A DNA stretch of 64,000 bases from Lithodes maja (GCA_037953745.1 JBAKBP010003230.1:93947-157946), one strand, 5' to 3'; shown: positions 43,078 through 52,577, counted from the stretch's first letter. Notes: generated from the sequence alone by a model not told the origin. Made by a program: numbers and translations.

Positions 43078-43373
43078 ATTACAGATCATCATGGGTATTC
43101 TTATAGAGTGTATGTACAGTACCTGTATGTGTATATTACAGATCATCATGTGTGTTTTAATAGAGTATGTGTATATGTACTGTAATTACAGGTTATCATG
43201 TGTATTCTTATTGAGTGTATGTATGTGTATATTACAGGTCATCATGTGTATTCTAATAGAGTGTATGTATATACATTTTACAGGTCGTTATGTGTAGTTT
43301 TATAGAGTGTACGTATACATTATAAATGTTAATATACATTTTAATAGAGTATGTGTTTATATGTACGTTACAG
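43078..43373 (+). repeat. Tandem array of degenerate splice-acceptor copies
   Basis: About seven ~46-bp units (later spacings 46, 46, 45; earlier ones 57 and 50). The acceptor-like word TTACAGGTCATCATGTG or a variant ends units at 43084, 43141, 43191, 43237, 43283, an eroded copy near 43328, and the real acceptor at 43373. The units repeat the intron end plus the first bases of the exon. Confidence 0.88.
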
Positions 43374-43555
43374 GTCATCATGTGCGTTCTGTTACTACGG
43401 TATTGTGTTGATGACCACAGAACTGTTTGAGGCCCAGGGTAGTTTGTGTAGTATTGGTGGTACAGACCCGGCCTTTACCTGTACTGCTGACTGTCGACCA
43501 TTAAGATCACCGGACTACCTCGCCCTGTTCTGGACAACCCTCGCCGAGTTCCCTG
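43374..43555 (+). CDS. SVOP: SVOP-like transporter, fourth exon
   Basis: The first base completes Trp. It then encodes SSCAFCYYGIVLMTTELFEA, a Cys-bearing lumenal loop (SLCSIGG...FTCTADC) and SPDYLALFWTTLAEFP plus one base of Gly, with donor GTTAGT. It matches the SVOP helix 7 end (YYGxVLxTTELF), the large loop and helix 8 start (LLWTTLSEFPG). Several alternative acceptors lie just upstream. Confidence 0.92.
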
Positions 43556-43661
43556 GTTAGTTTGACAATTAGCACACATTTTGACCCATCTAGTTGTTGA
43601 ATTTTCTTATTAGTATTATTATTATTATTATTATTTTTTTTTTATTTATTTATTTATTTAT

Positions 43662-43790
43662 TTATGTACGGAGTCCCTCAATATTTGCAGGGGTTATGTT
43701 CCCGAAAATGCCGCGAATCTCGAAATCGCGGGATTTACGTTCCCAAAAATGTCGCGAATATCGAAATCCGCGAATACTCATTATGGGTTC
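43662..43790. repeat. Tigger-type MITE fragment
   Basis: Starts GGAGTCCCTCAATATTTGCA and contains repeated GTTCCCRAAAATGYCGCGAA words, typical of Tigger-derived MITEs. The other end is not evident. Confidence 0.5.
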
Positions 43791-44049
43791 CCCAATTCAC
43801 TCCCTATCTATCTCCCTTATTCTATCTCTTAGCATTTAATTAATTTATACTTAATAGTGAAATTTGAATCTACTATGGTATGTCTCTGCATTGTATAAGT
43901 ACAGTACAGTACTGTACTAAGTTTTCATAATTTATACCATATTTTGCTATAAGTCTTCATAATAGCTGAGTAATGAAGATGGTAACATGGCAATTTATTG
44001 TCCACTGAAAAAATAGTGGACCATAGTGTGATACTGTAACAGTTTTACT

Positions 44050-44110
44050 TGGCAGCTTATCCCCCCCCCCACCCCCCCACCCCCACACACACACACACAC
44101 ACACACACTC
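44050..44110 (+). repeat. C-rich run and (CA)n microsatellite
   Basis: C-rich run interrupted by A, then about 14 CA units. Confidence 0.95.
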
Positions 44111-44113
44111 TTC

Positions 44114-44290
44114 TTAGTCCTTTCAAGATCAAATATACATTTGTTTTATATTTTCCAGCTATTATTAGACAATTTTATTTAGATTAGAAAAGGCACATGG
44201 AAGTCAGAGGGTTAATTGAGATACTTTTTACCCTTATAATTCTCACAGATCTTTCTTAAACTGCATATAAAATTGTCTAATGATAGCCAA
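44114..44290. mobile_element. MITE M1-related copy without internal insertion
   Basis: Contains AGCTATTATTAGACAATTTT and ACAGATCTTTCTTAAACTGC, the same internal TTAA context that is occupied by piggyBac elements in M1 copies A and B. The ends are eroded. Confidence 0.65.
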
Positions 44291-44587
44291 AATAAACTGT
44301 CAAAATGCATCACAATCTTCAAAGTGTTAGTATTCAACACACTACAACAGTTTACCTCGACCCTTTCACAAGTGATAAAAACACTATATGACGTGGAACA
44401 TTTTATTGACAAAGTTTTGCTTATAGCTTCACGTAATCAAAGTTAATTTTTACATGATTATTAGAGTGTTTTTTTTATTTTATTTTAACTTATTTGAAAG
44501 ATTTTGTGCAATTATATAATTATTTTATATATCCATTGCCAGATGCCTTGATCCCCCTAATAATTGCAATTTTGTTTTGTGCATTAG

Positions 44588-44699
44588 GTATATTCTTCAC
44601 CATCCTGGTGATAGAGCGACTGGGCCGCAAGACAACCATGGCTCTGGAGTTTGGGATATTTGTCGTCGCCATCGTGTTCCTCTTTATCTGCACATCAAA
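44588..44699 (+). CDS. SVOP: SVOP-like transporter, fifth exon
   Basis: Acceptor TTGTGCATTAG. Two bases complete Gly, followed by IFFTILVIERLGRKTTMAL, EFGIFVVAIVFLFICTS and two bases of the next codon, with donor GTTAGT. ERLGRK is the conserved R-x-G-R-[KR] loop of the major-facilitator fold, here between helices 8 and 9. The acceptor at 44587 was preferred to the CAG at 44541 because it continues the SVOP alignment directly after EFPG. Confidence 0.92.
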
Positions 44700-44791
44700 G
44701 TTAGTACTATGTTATTGTATTGTATTATTTTTCATTAGCCATAAGTCCTGCATGAGCAAGGTGGGCCACAAAAACACATAACACATTACCC

Positions 44792-45004
44792 CTCAAATTT
44801 CCCTTCATAATTATTAGGGGCACAGGGCCTTGGGTGGGGCTTCGGTATCCTGCATGTTTCCGCACCCTTCTCATCTCCTCGCCTGGGAATGGCTTCTGTC
44901 TTAGTGGTGGAGCAGGGAGGGTTCCGTGGGGCGCTCGGTTATGGCCTTGGCCTTGCTCAGGACCTTGGGGCTGTTCGGTCAGACAGCCTGGGGAACAACA
45001 ATGA
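44792..45004 (+). mobile_element. S1 SINE-like repeat, copy 3 (5'-truncated)
   Basis: Matches the 3' ~210 bp of S1 (GGGGCACAGGGCCTTGGGTG to GGGGAACAACA), ending in a CAA-rich tail. More diverged than copies 1 and 2. Confidence 0.85.
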
Positions 45005-45019
45005 CAACAACAACACCAA

Positions 45020-45623
45020 GAATAATAAGTAACAGGTATGGGGGAAAAAAGGTACTGTATTCACACTTAATAATAAAATATTTATTAAATAATGAAAAAA
45101 TCCTACATAATGCCAGAAGACTCTACTGTTTGTCAGGCATGAGTGAGGTATAGTCTCACAATAAAGATAAAATAAGGAAGATATTATTGGGATGGAATTT
45201 GTGCTGTACCTAGTATCAGTGCATTACCACAAGCCCACCGAAACGTCAATAAAATACCCTCATTGTTCCCGATTAAATAGCAGTGTATGAATATTCCCAT
45301 ATTCAAAATATGCTATAGGGGTGCAATGCCTGGTGAGTTATCTGCTCAACAGGTGGCGTTGTGTGTGTGTAAGTGTGAGAGTCCGAGTGTAGGGGGTGAG
45401 ACAGTGAAGCACGGGAACGAGATGGCTTCAGAGATGGGGTCGTTTCGGGCCATGAGTGAGCACCGTGCCTCATGTGAAGGCAAGATGGCAGGTGCTCGTT
45501 GTACTCTACGTGCTTCACATGTCTCACTCCCTAGACTGGAACAAGACCTCACGGGCTTCACTGTTCATTGTAAAGCGGTGAATGTTAAGGCTCTCAGCCT
45601 ATGCCCGAGAGGAAGTAAGTTGG

Positions 45624-45661
<38 letters not shown>

Positions 45662-45770
45662 AATAGTGGAATACACAGAGACTCTTAAGAAAGGGAGGAA
45701 CGAGAGCATTGATTGCTTATGCCACGGTGGTCTCAATTACTTTACTTAGAAATACTTACCTGTGAGTCCA
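45020..45770. other. Intronic sequence with a poly-A run
   Basis: A run of about 34 A bases at 45626-45659. Otherwise no recognised coding or repeat family. The short open frames here have no family resemblance. Confidence 0.4.
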
Positions 45771-45771
45771 G

Positions 45772-45890
45772 GTGGTGTAATTAGTTAGTTATGTAGAGCA
45801 GATTAACCAGACCACTGAGCCCCATTGGTTAGAGCATTCTGTATGTGGTGTCCTGAGTTTGAATCCCGGGAGGATCAAGTGCTTCAGTAT
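45772..45890 (+). repeat. tRNA-like SINE copy with internal insertion
   Basis: A-box-like GGTGGTGTAA at the start and TTTGAATCCCGGGAGGATCA at the end frame a ~45-bp insert (TTATGTAGAGCAGATTAACC) also present inverted near 23800. Confidence 0.65.
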
Positions 45891-46430
45891 GGGTGTTACT
45901 ATTATTCCTTATAATCTAGCTATTATTAGACGCTTTTATGCAGCTTAGGAAGGATATCTAGTAATCAGAGAGGTGTATTATTTCTCCATTAACCTCTTCC
46001 CAACGGGTCCCGTCACCAGACGGGCACCGAAATCCGCTTATTATGTATTCTGGGAGCGAGACAAGTGGTTGCAGGCAGTGCAGGATACCTTAGTCTGTCG
46101 CCCACCAAGTTTGGGCTAGCCCTGATGTAACTTACAGTCGTCTACTACCTCACTGCAGCGTTACACATAGATAAAGCAGCTCAAAACCACTCATTTCTAG
46201 CGTTTTTGGCCGACATTTACAAGATCATTGCAAGACAACCGGACGTCGTACAGAGATGATTCAGGTGTCATTTGGAATGCTCAATTAATATACTGTACTT
46301 TCATGGATATATCATTGTATTATGCTCTGGCTCTTGTTTATGCATGCAAATATGCAGGGAATGAAGTTCAAATAGGGCAAACAAAAACAAAACGTAGGGA
46401 AGGAGTTAATTCTTTGGCTATCATAAATCT

Positions 46431-46895
46431 TCCGACACTGGCATATAGGAGAAAGAGAGGGGATATGATAGAGACTTTTAAGATAGTGTCAGGAAAGTAT
46501 GATGAGGATGTGTGTGAAGGTATCTTCTTGATGCGGGAGGGAACAAGAACGAGAGGACACTCTAAGAAAATTTACAAAGAAAGAAATAGGCTTGAGAAGG
46601 CAAAGAACTCATTTTGTGATAGAGTGGTAAATGAGTGGAACGCACTGCCCCAGTATGTAGTCGATTCCGAATCAATAAGGGAGTTTGAAAGTAATCTTGA
46701 TAAAGCATGGGGAAGACAAGATTTGAAGTTTGATTATAAAGCAAAAATACAGAGTAGTAAAAATGTTGCGTCTGCTACCGCCGCCGCCAACACCGTGAAT
46801 GACCGCAGCAGTGCAAGTACTGGTACTGAGCTGGATACACAGGCCTAGTTTGCCTTTTTCCAGAGGATCTACTGTAAGAAACTGTAAGAAAATCC
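46431..46895 (+). pseudogene. LINE D, strongly 5'-truncated second copy
   Basis: From LPTLAYRRKRGDMIETF to the stop and the CTGTAAGAAA tail, the copy differs from 31935-32391 at only about five noticed positions. This suggests recent mobilisation. The upstream sequence (to about 46430) is unrelated. Confidence 0.9.
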
Positions 46896-46989
46896 CTCCT
46901 AAACAGTAAGATCAAATAATGATAGCCAAAATATCAGAAAAAAAATTCCACCTGTACTGAAAGGGTTAAGAATGAAAAATAATTAATAC

Positions 46990-47091
46990 AAGTATAGTGT
47001 ACAGTATATCTCAAATTTTGGTTGGGAGGTCACTGGGAATATTTTAGTCTGATAGGTAAAATCTATTGACATTTCATTGTTGTATTTGATG
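46990..47091 (+). repeat. ~100-bp intronic direct repeat, copy 1
   Basis: TCAAATTTTGGTTG through TTCATTGTTGTATTTGAT recurs at 47735-47826, immediately before an SVOP exon. M4 and M3 copies lie between the two. Confidence 0.85.
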
Positions 47092-47095
47092 TTAA

Positions 47096-47491
47096 GGGGG
47101 ATGGGTCGTTTTTCTAGATCCCCTTCTCCCTTATGCTTGGCCCCATTAGTTTTCAGTTCTCGAGATGTGTGCCCCATTAGTTTGTCGATTTTATGACCTT
47201 TCGCCCCATTTCTTTGTCAATATTAAGACCTTTTGTGCTATTTACTTTGTGTCAATAAAGCCTTTTGAATTGAATTGAAATTTAGGTGTCAATTTTTTTC
47301 CTGGTGAACGACAGTGAGCCTGTAATTTTGAAAGAACCAGCCTTCAGCCAGGACATTTTTATACCAAAAAATGTACAAATTAATCTAGAAGGGTAATGGA
47401 TGATTTTTTTAAAGTTTGATGGAGGTCTAGGGAGATAACTAGAAAACTAATAATAAATGAAAAAAATCTACCAAAAAGGGAACCACCCCCC
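47096..47491. mobile_element. MITE M4, copy 3
   Basis: TTAA (47092-47095), then GGGGGATGGGTCG. The right end CACCCCCC precedes TCAA (47492-47495), shared with the adjacent M3. Internal words (ACCTTTTGTGC, GGTGTCAATTTTTTTCCTGG) match copies at 25762 and 51170. Confidence 0.75.
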
Positions 47492-47495
47492 TCAA

Positions 47496-47721
47496 CCCTC
47501 TCCGACATATGACGCAATTTTGAGCCTATGGGGATACTTTAAAGCCTTTGTTACCATCAGGGGTATTTAGAAACCTTTAGTTGAGTTACTTCAACCTCTG
47601 CAGTTGTCTTTGAGTTAGCTGTGGGCAGAAAACTAATTTTGGAGAGGTATTTATAAGAGTGAGAGAACTCTATTTCGTATTGCTAATCTGGCAACCTCTG
47701 TATCATATGAGTCTGAAGGGG
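47496..47721. mobile_element. MITE M3, copy 4 (reverse)
   Basis: Begins CCCTCTCCGACATATGACGC after TCAA and ends before TTAA (47722-47725). The middle TTCAACCTCTGCAGTTGTCT is as in copy 3. Confidence 0.82.
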
Positions 47722-47734
47722 TTAAAGAATTCCT

Positions 47735-47826
47735 ATACAGTATATCAAATTTTGGTTGAAGGTCACTAAGAATACTGTAGTCTGATAGGTAAAATATATT
47801 GACATTTCATTGTTGTATTTGATTTT
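47735..47826 (+). repeat. ~100-bp intronic direct repeat, copy 2
   Basis: Second copy of 46990-47091. It ends 18 bp before the acceptor at 47844, so the branch-point region of the next exon is duplicated upstream. Confidence 0.85.
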
Positions 47827-47844
47827 AATTAATTTTGTTGGCAG

Positions 47845-47929
47845 TCGGACGTGGCTGACCTTCATCCTGTTTGTGGCGCGAGGCATCATCTCAGGAGTCT
47901 TCCAGGCCGCTTATGTCTACACTCCAGAG
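47845..47929 (+). CDS. SVOP: SVOP-like transporter, sixth exon
   Basis: Acceptor TTTTGTTGGCAG. One base completes Asn, followed by RTWLTFILFVARGIISGVFQ and AAYVYTPE, phase 0 at the donor GTTAGT. This is helix 10 with the start of the YTPEVYPTSLR motif, which resembles the P-E-x-x-P-T-x-x-R motif of sugar and organic-ion transporters in this superfamily. Confidence 0.92.
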
Positions 47930-48097
47930 GTTAGTTATAGTCTCTCCTATATTGACTTCTATAATTATTCTCTATTCATGTTTTATGCAGTACTGTATGG
48001 TCGCCCTAATAATAATAAATAATAATATTGTTCAGGTTACTTATATACTGTAGCGCCATTTCTCTATAGCCCCCGCTCCGATATTCAATAGAGCTTA

Positions 48098-48615
48098 AGT
48101 CATGTCTCAGCTGTCATTACGTTTGGCTTGCTCTGTGCTGTATTAACCCATCGGATCCGGGGGGCCTCATATGATCCCGATCGCTGTGTCCGGGGCCATT
48201 TTCATACAGTCAAGCTTCATAATTCAGTAGCTACTGATTGAGACCACCTAGAGCAGTCAATATTTTTGCAAATTGTAGAACATTTTGTTGTCTGTAGACT
48301 GCCGTTAAGATGGCATCGCTCCGACGCGTGGTTGCCGAGTTATGATAATTTTAGCGGCGATTTTTAGCCGCGCATTTTGACTCGTATGAGGCCTCCCGGA
48401 TTCCTGCCAATATTTTTGTTTGCCTCATATGAGGCCTCCCGGATTCCGAGGGTTAATGTCTGTCAGATGTTGAATAGGGTGGGTAAATGTAGGAACCTGT
48501 TTGTATATCTCCCTCAAAAAGCATAAATCATGTGTAAATATTGCTGATACTGTACCAATTATTGATCAAAACATAATTGATGCCGAGACATCACTTATTA
48601 GGCCGATTGTACATA
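48098..48615. repeat. Dispersed repeat, copy carrying M6
   Basis: Matches 7530-7740, with M6 inserted at the TTAA that is intact at 7578-7581. Confidence 0.75.
48147..48452. mobile_element. MITE M6
   Basis: TTAA (48143-48146, 48453-48456). Inverted ends are CCCATCGGATCCGGGGGGCC and the complement of CCCTCGGAATCCGGGAGGCC. The words CATATGAGGCC are repeated inside. 306 bp, no ORF. Confidence 0.88.
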
Positions 48616-48788
48616 CAATAATAATATTAGAGTACAGGGACAAGATTTACGAATCAATTTGACCTATGATATGAGCAAAATGGACCGCAAGTTCGGATGA
48701 AATATTCCCTTATTCTTATCTCCTATCATTTTGAGGTAACTGTAGTTTGTATTATAGTTTGTATTAGTTAGTAAATCTGGGCCCTATG

Positions 48789-48967
48789 CAGGTGTCCCTC
48801 GATTTACCATAGGGTTACGTTCATGAAAACCCGATCTTATATAGAAAAATCATAAAACAATTAATGGGGTAAATGGGGATACGTCTGGGGCCAGCCAAAA
48901 CCAAAACACAAACACCTAAAAACCTATAATAATATAAATTGGGGTATTGGATAGTGAGGGAGACCTG
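48789..48967. mobile_element. MITE M8, copy 2
   Basis: Ends CAGGTGTCCCTCGATTTACC and the complement of CAGGTCTCCCTCACTATCC. TA is kept on the right (48968-48969) and eroded on the left. It ends 52 bp before the terminal SVOP exon. Confidence 0.8.
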
Positions 48968-49019
48968 TATTGTATTTCTCAGTAAAACATTGATATAACT
49001 AAAGTGACTCTTATCCCAG

Positions 49020-49226
49020 GTGTACCCGACGTCCCTGCGTGCGGTAGGCGTGGGGACTTGTTCCGGCATGGCTCGTTTTGGTGCCATGTTGACCCCCATA
49101 GTGGCCCAGGTCCTGATCCGCACCTCCATCCACTTGGCCACAGCCACATACGGTTTGGTGGCTATACTGGCCATCGCTGCGGCTCTATTACTGCCTATAG
49201 AAACACGAGGACGGGCCATGTCTTAA
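49020..49226 (+). CDS. SVOP: SVOP-like transporter, terminal exon
   Basis: Acceptor CTCTTATCCCAG. Encodes VYPTSLRAVGVGTCSGMARF, helices 11-12 (MLTPIVAQVLIRTS, TYGLVAILAIAAALLLPI) and ETRGRAMS before TAA. VYPTxxRAxGxGTCSGMARxGA and LPIETxGR are SVOP hallmarks. The TAA stop is the last three bases of a TTAA (49223-49226), after which M4-like sequence begins. The C-terminus is slightly shorter than in vertebrate SVOP. No convincing poly-A signal was assigned. Confidence 0.92.
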   Translation: MYPTSLRAVGVGTCSGMARFGAMLTPIVAQVLIRTSIHLATATYGLVAILAIAAALLLPIETRGRAMS

Positions 49227-49440
49227 CTATATCATCAGGGCTGCCGTTTTTCTACCTCCCATTTATTGCTTTACCAATTTTAAGGTGTTTTCAGCCATTA
49301 ATTTGATGATTATAACCTGTTTTGCTTGATTCAGGTATCAATTTTTTCTGGGGCGAGCGAAAACGAGCCTCCAAGTTAGTAGGATGGGGCATTTTGCTAC
49401 CGAAAAATATACAAATTTAGTTTGAAACGGAATCTGGGAG
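49227..49440 (+). repeat. M4-like sequence beginning at the SVOP stop codon
   Basis: GGGCTGCCGTTTTTCT (about 49237), GGTATCAATTTTTTCTGGGG and GCGAGCGAAAACGAGCCTCC follow the order of M4 at 51170-51340. The left boundary coincides with TTAA 49223-49226. The right end is eroded. It forms the probable 3' untranslated region. Confidence 0.6.
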
Positions 49441-49889
49441 CTATTTATTTAGAAGAGGCAAGCCTAGAGGCATTTCTGCCATGACCAGCCTTTTTAGCAT
49501 ACTGTAGGTTTCCCAGGGGGAAGCAAGATGTCGGAGGCGATGATAGTGAATACAGTACTGTGATTTTAATTGATATTCCGTCCATTACATAGCATTGGCC
49601 CATGACAATATTTGTATACAATTGGGTGTACTTAATTAGTTCTGACATATCTAGTGAATTATTAAGATTTAGGCCATTAGATTATTTAATTATATAATTC
49701 TCTTACTCAACGAGACAGAGAATGGGGTGAAGGAATGCGAAAGTGGTCCTGAACCCTAAGAATTGGAACTTTACAGGTTTCTGTTCGGGCTCTGTCTCGA
49801 GTTGGCCACACATAGATTATTATTATTTATTCCCATTGTAAGAAGCAGGTGAGTTGGTTTGCTGGACTCAGAGATCAAACAGTAGGCAG
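49441..49889. other. Downstream of SVOP, nothing recognised
   Basis: AT-rich. No coding frame with resemblance to a known family. Confidence 0.35.
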
Positions 49890-49891
49890 TA

Positions 49892-50265
49892 CAGGTCTCC
49901 CTCAATTTACGAATAGCTTACGTTCCTGAAAACCCGATCTTATATAGCAAAATCGTATAGCAACCCCTAAAATGAATGGGGTAAATGAGGATGCGTTCTC
50001 GTAACAGCCAAAACCCAAATCTAAATTTTTTTTGTTTTTTTTGCCAGAAGCCGTAAATCCCGAGAAGGGGTGGCCATGAAGATTAGGCGTTTGTCACAAA
50101 TTTCTAGGTCAAGTTGCCCGGGCTTGACATCTACCAATAACGTTTTGACAGTGAGGATTCAATCCGCCGACCCTTTGATCAGTAGCCGAGGCTCTACTGA
50201 CTATGCCATGGCTTGTGACACCTAAAACCTATAATAATATTGTAAATTGGGGCATCGGATTTACA
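49892..50265. mobile_element. MITE M8, copy 3, with tRNA-like SINE inside
   Basis: TA then CAGGTCTCCCTCAATTTACG. The right part (TTGTAAATTGGGGCATCGGA) matches M8. Between them, 50028-50220 on the minus strand, lie A-box-like TGGCATAGTCAGTAGAG and B-box-like GGATTGAATCC, a second tRNA-derived SINE type. Confidence 0.7.
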
Positions 50266-50362
50266 TGTATTTTTGTGGCCTCTGCCCCGACCTGACCCGT
50301 GGTGCACCTTACTCAACCTGCCACTCAGCACAATTATCAAGATAATAGTAGATTTTTTTTAA

Positions 50363-50813
50363 CCCATCCAGTACCAGGGACGTCGCTTTTATCATATTCT
50401 GGCAACTATTAGACAATTTTATTTACCTTGGAAAGGAAAAGGAAAAAAATAAGGCTTCAAACTATCTCAACCAACCCTCTTAACTACTACAGATCCTCAA
50501 CTTTCCCTTCTTAATTGCTGAGGGGCACAGTGCCTTGGGTGGGGCTTTGGTTTCCCAGGCGTTTCCGCACCCTGCTCAGCTCCCCGCCTTGGAGTGGCTT
50601 CGCTCACCCGGGCTTTATTAGTGGTAAGCAGGGAGGGTTTTATGGGGGCACTCGTTTATGGCCTTGGCCTTGCTCGGGACCTTGGGCCTGTTCGGCCAGG
50701 CAGCCTGGGGAACAGCAACAACAACAACAACAACCGCAGATTTTTCCTAAGCTGCATAATATTGTCTAAATCTAGCTAGCATACAATATAACACATCGCT
50801 GGTACTCAAAGGG
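50363..50813. mobile_element. MITE M1 copy C, interrupted by S1
   Basis: TTAA (50359-50362, 50814-50817). Left end CCCATCCAGTACCAGGGACG, right end the complement of CCCTTTGAGTACCAGCGATG. The interior AACTATTAGACAATTTTATT and ATTGTCTAAATCTAGCTAGC are as in M1. Confidence 0.78.
50497..50733 (+). mobile_element. S1 SINE-like repeat, copy 4 (5'-truncated)
   Basis: Same 3' body as the other S1 copies, with a CAACAACAAC tail. Inserted in M1 copy C beside the ACAGATC word, with a possible CAGAT duplication. Confidence 0.85.
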
Positions 50814-50863
50814 TTAACTCATAGTTCACTGGCAGACTTACTCAGCTGAGGATAGACATTAAC

Positions 50864-51165
50864 TCCTTCAGACATATGTTCCAGTAAGTCCACGGAGGCG
50901 GGCGCCCGATATCATTGCCACTGCACCACACAACTGTCAAAACCACACTGCTGGCCGTTAGAATTGTCGGAGGAACCTGGGGTTGCCACCAACCGACAGA
51001 TCTTCCATCTAACTTACCGGACTTACTGAGCTCCATATGACGCTAGTGTGTCATATGGACTTATTGGAGAGGCATGTAGATAAGTCCATATGATGCGATC
51101 GCGTCATATGAGTTTTTGGTCATAAGTTCCATATGACGCGATCGCGTCATATATGTCGCAAGGAG
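50864..51165. mobile_element. MITE M5
   Basis: TTAA (50860-50863, 51166-51169), ends CTCCTTCAGACATATG and the complement of CTCCTTGCGACATATATG. The interior repeats CATATGACGC/GCGATCGCGTCATATG palindromes. It shares its right TTAA with the next MITE. Confidence 0.82.
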
Positions 51166-51169
51166 TTAA

Positions 51170-51498
51170 GGGGAGACGGGCCGTTTTTCTGGTCCCCTTT
51201 CTTCCTCATGCTTATCCCCATTAGTTTTGAGATTTTAAGAAGTTTGCCCCATTCCTTTGTCAATATTAAGACCTTTTGTTCCCTTTAGGTGTCGATTTTT
51301 TTCCTGGCGAGCGTTAGCGAGCCTGTAAATGTGGAGGAACCGGCCTTCGGATGTGAAATTTTTCTACCAAAAAATGTACAAATTAATCTTGAAGGGGGAT
51401 CTAATGGATGTTTTCTTAAGTTTGATGGAGGTCTACGGAGGAAACTTAAAAATAAATGAATGTATAAATAAATCCCATAAAAAATAACCACTGTCCCT
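51170..51498. mobile_element. MITE M4, best copy
   Basis: TTAA (51166-51169, 51499-51502), ends GGGGAGACGGGCCG and the complement of AGGGACAGTGG. It defines the M4 family together with 25762, 47096 and the eroded copies at 5732 and 49227. Confidence 0.8.
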
Positions 51499-51655
51499 TT
51501 AACATTGAGTAAGTACTGGTAAGTAATTTATTAAGACCACATTTAATTTTAAGTGTTTTTGTTTAATTACCATGAGTAATAAAACATGATTTTACTACCC
51601 AATTTGTCACCATAATACTTAATATAGTACACTTTTCCATTCCTTATACAGCATG

Positions 51656-52140
51656 ATATAAGTAACACCCCGTTCTTAACATTAATCATCAATTACAAAC
51701 CCGAATGTACTTGAATAAACTAATGAAAGCATATGGTCCTCCCGGGATTCGAACTTGGGACACCACACTCAGAACATAAGCATCTAAACCATTACACCAC
51801 CACCAACACAATCTGGTTTACTGTCTATTGTGATAGGAAATACTCCTAGTTACTTGTTTATAATATTGTTGGTTATGATGTTATTAGTAGTTTATTATTT
51901 AATAGGGTTTTAATCTTTGTACAGCTTATAATATATTTATAGATGTTTCCATATTGTTTTCGTCTTGAGTTTTCATTATTTTAGATATAAGTAACACCCT
52001 GTTCTTAACATTAATCATCAATTACAAACCCCAATGTACTTGAATAAACTAATGAAAGCATATGGTCCTCCCGGAATTTGAACTCGGGACACCACACCCA
52101 GAACATAAGCATTTAAATCATTACACCACCAACACAGCTT
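51656..52140 (-). repeat. tRNA-like SINE, two direct copies
   Basis: Segments 51656-51815 and 51982-52140 are about 95% alike. On the minus strand each has TGGTGTAATGG-like and TTCGAATCCCGGGAGGACCA-like boxes, then the 3' body TACATTGGGGTTTGTAATTG, ending ...GGGTGTTACTTATATC. A ~166-bp spacer separates them. Confidence 0.8.
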
Positions 52141-52142
52141 AC

Positions 52143-52560
52143 CTGTTTAAGATTAAAATTTAAAACTTGCAAACTAAACAAACCAAAACTGGAACAAAGA
52201 CAATATAAAGTCAAATTAACTTATCAAAATCGCTATGTGGAAACCGCTTACTAAAACAAAATTTATGAAATAAAAGAACACAATCCACCACATAGGGTGT
52301 ACATTACTACATGAGCAAGTTAATCTGGGTCCCAAGCAAACTAATCGCACACATAACGCACTATCGTCACGTTCAAGGTCAATTTGAGAAGTCTTAAGAA
52401 AAGCAAGTCCATGAAGTCACAAGGAGAGGTAAATCAAGGAAAACGTGGGATTAAGTAGTACATACTGATCTTGCAGCCATAGGATTAACAAAGAGGGACG
52501 CTAAAGACTGAGGTGCCTGGAATGCCGCCCTAAGGTGAACAAAAAGACTGACCTCACCTG
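52143..52560 (+). repeat. R2 repeat followed by LINE B C-terminal remnant
   Basis: 52150-52378 repeats 19188-19420. Then GKSRKTWD-stop-VVHTDLAAIGLTKRDAKD and GAWNAAL, the C-terminal signature of LINE B-type elements, appear with two in-frame stops. Confidence 0.7.
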
Positions 52561-52577
52561 TAGATCATAGTCTTTAA

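Noticed and set aside
44541..44587. Earlier acceptor (CAG at about 44541) for the fifth SVOP exon
   Set aside because: It would add residues absent from the SVOP alignment and does not continue the phase-1 Gly codon as well as the acceptor at 44587.
45287..45688. 133-codon ORF ending in poly-Lys
   Set aside because: The end is a genomic poly-A run. No family resemblance or splice context.
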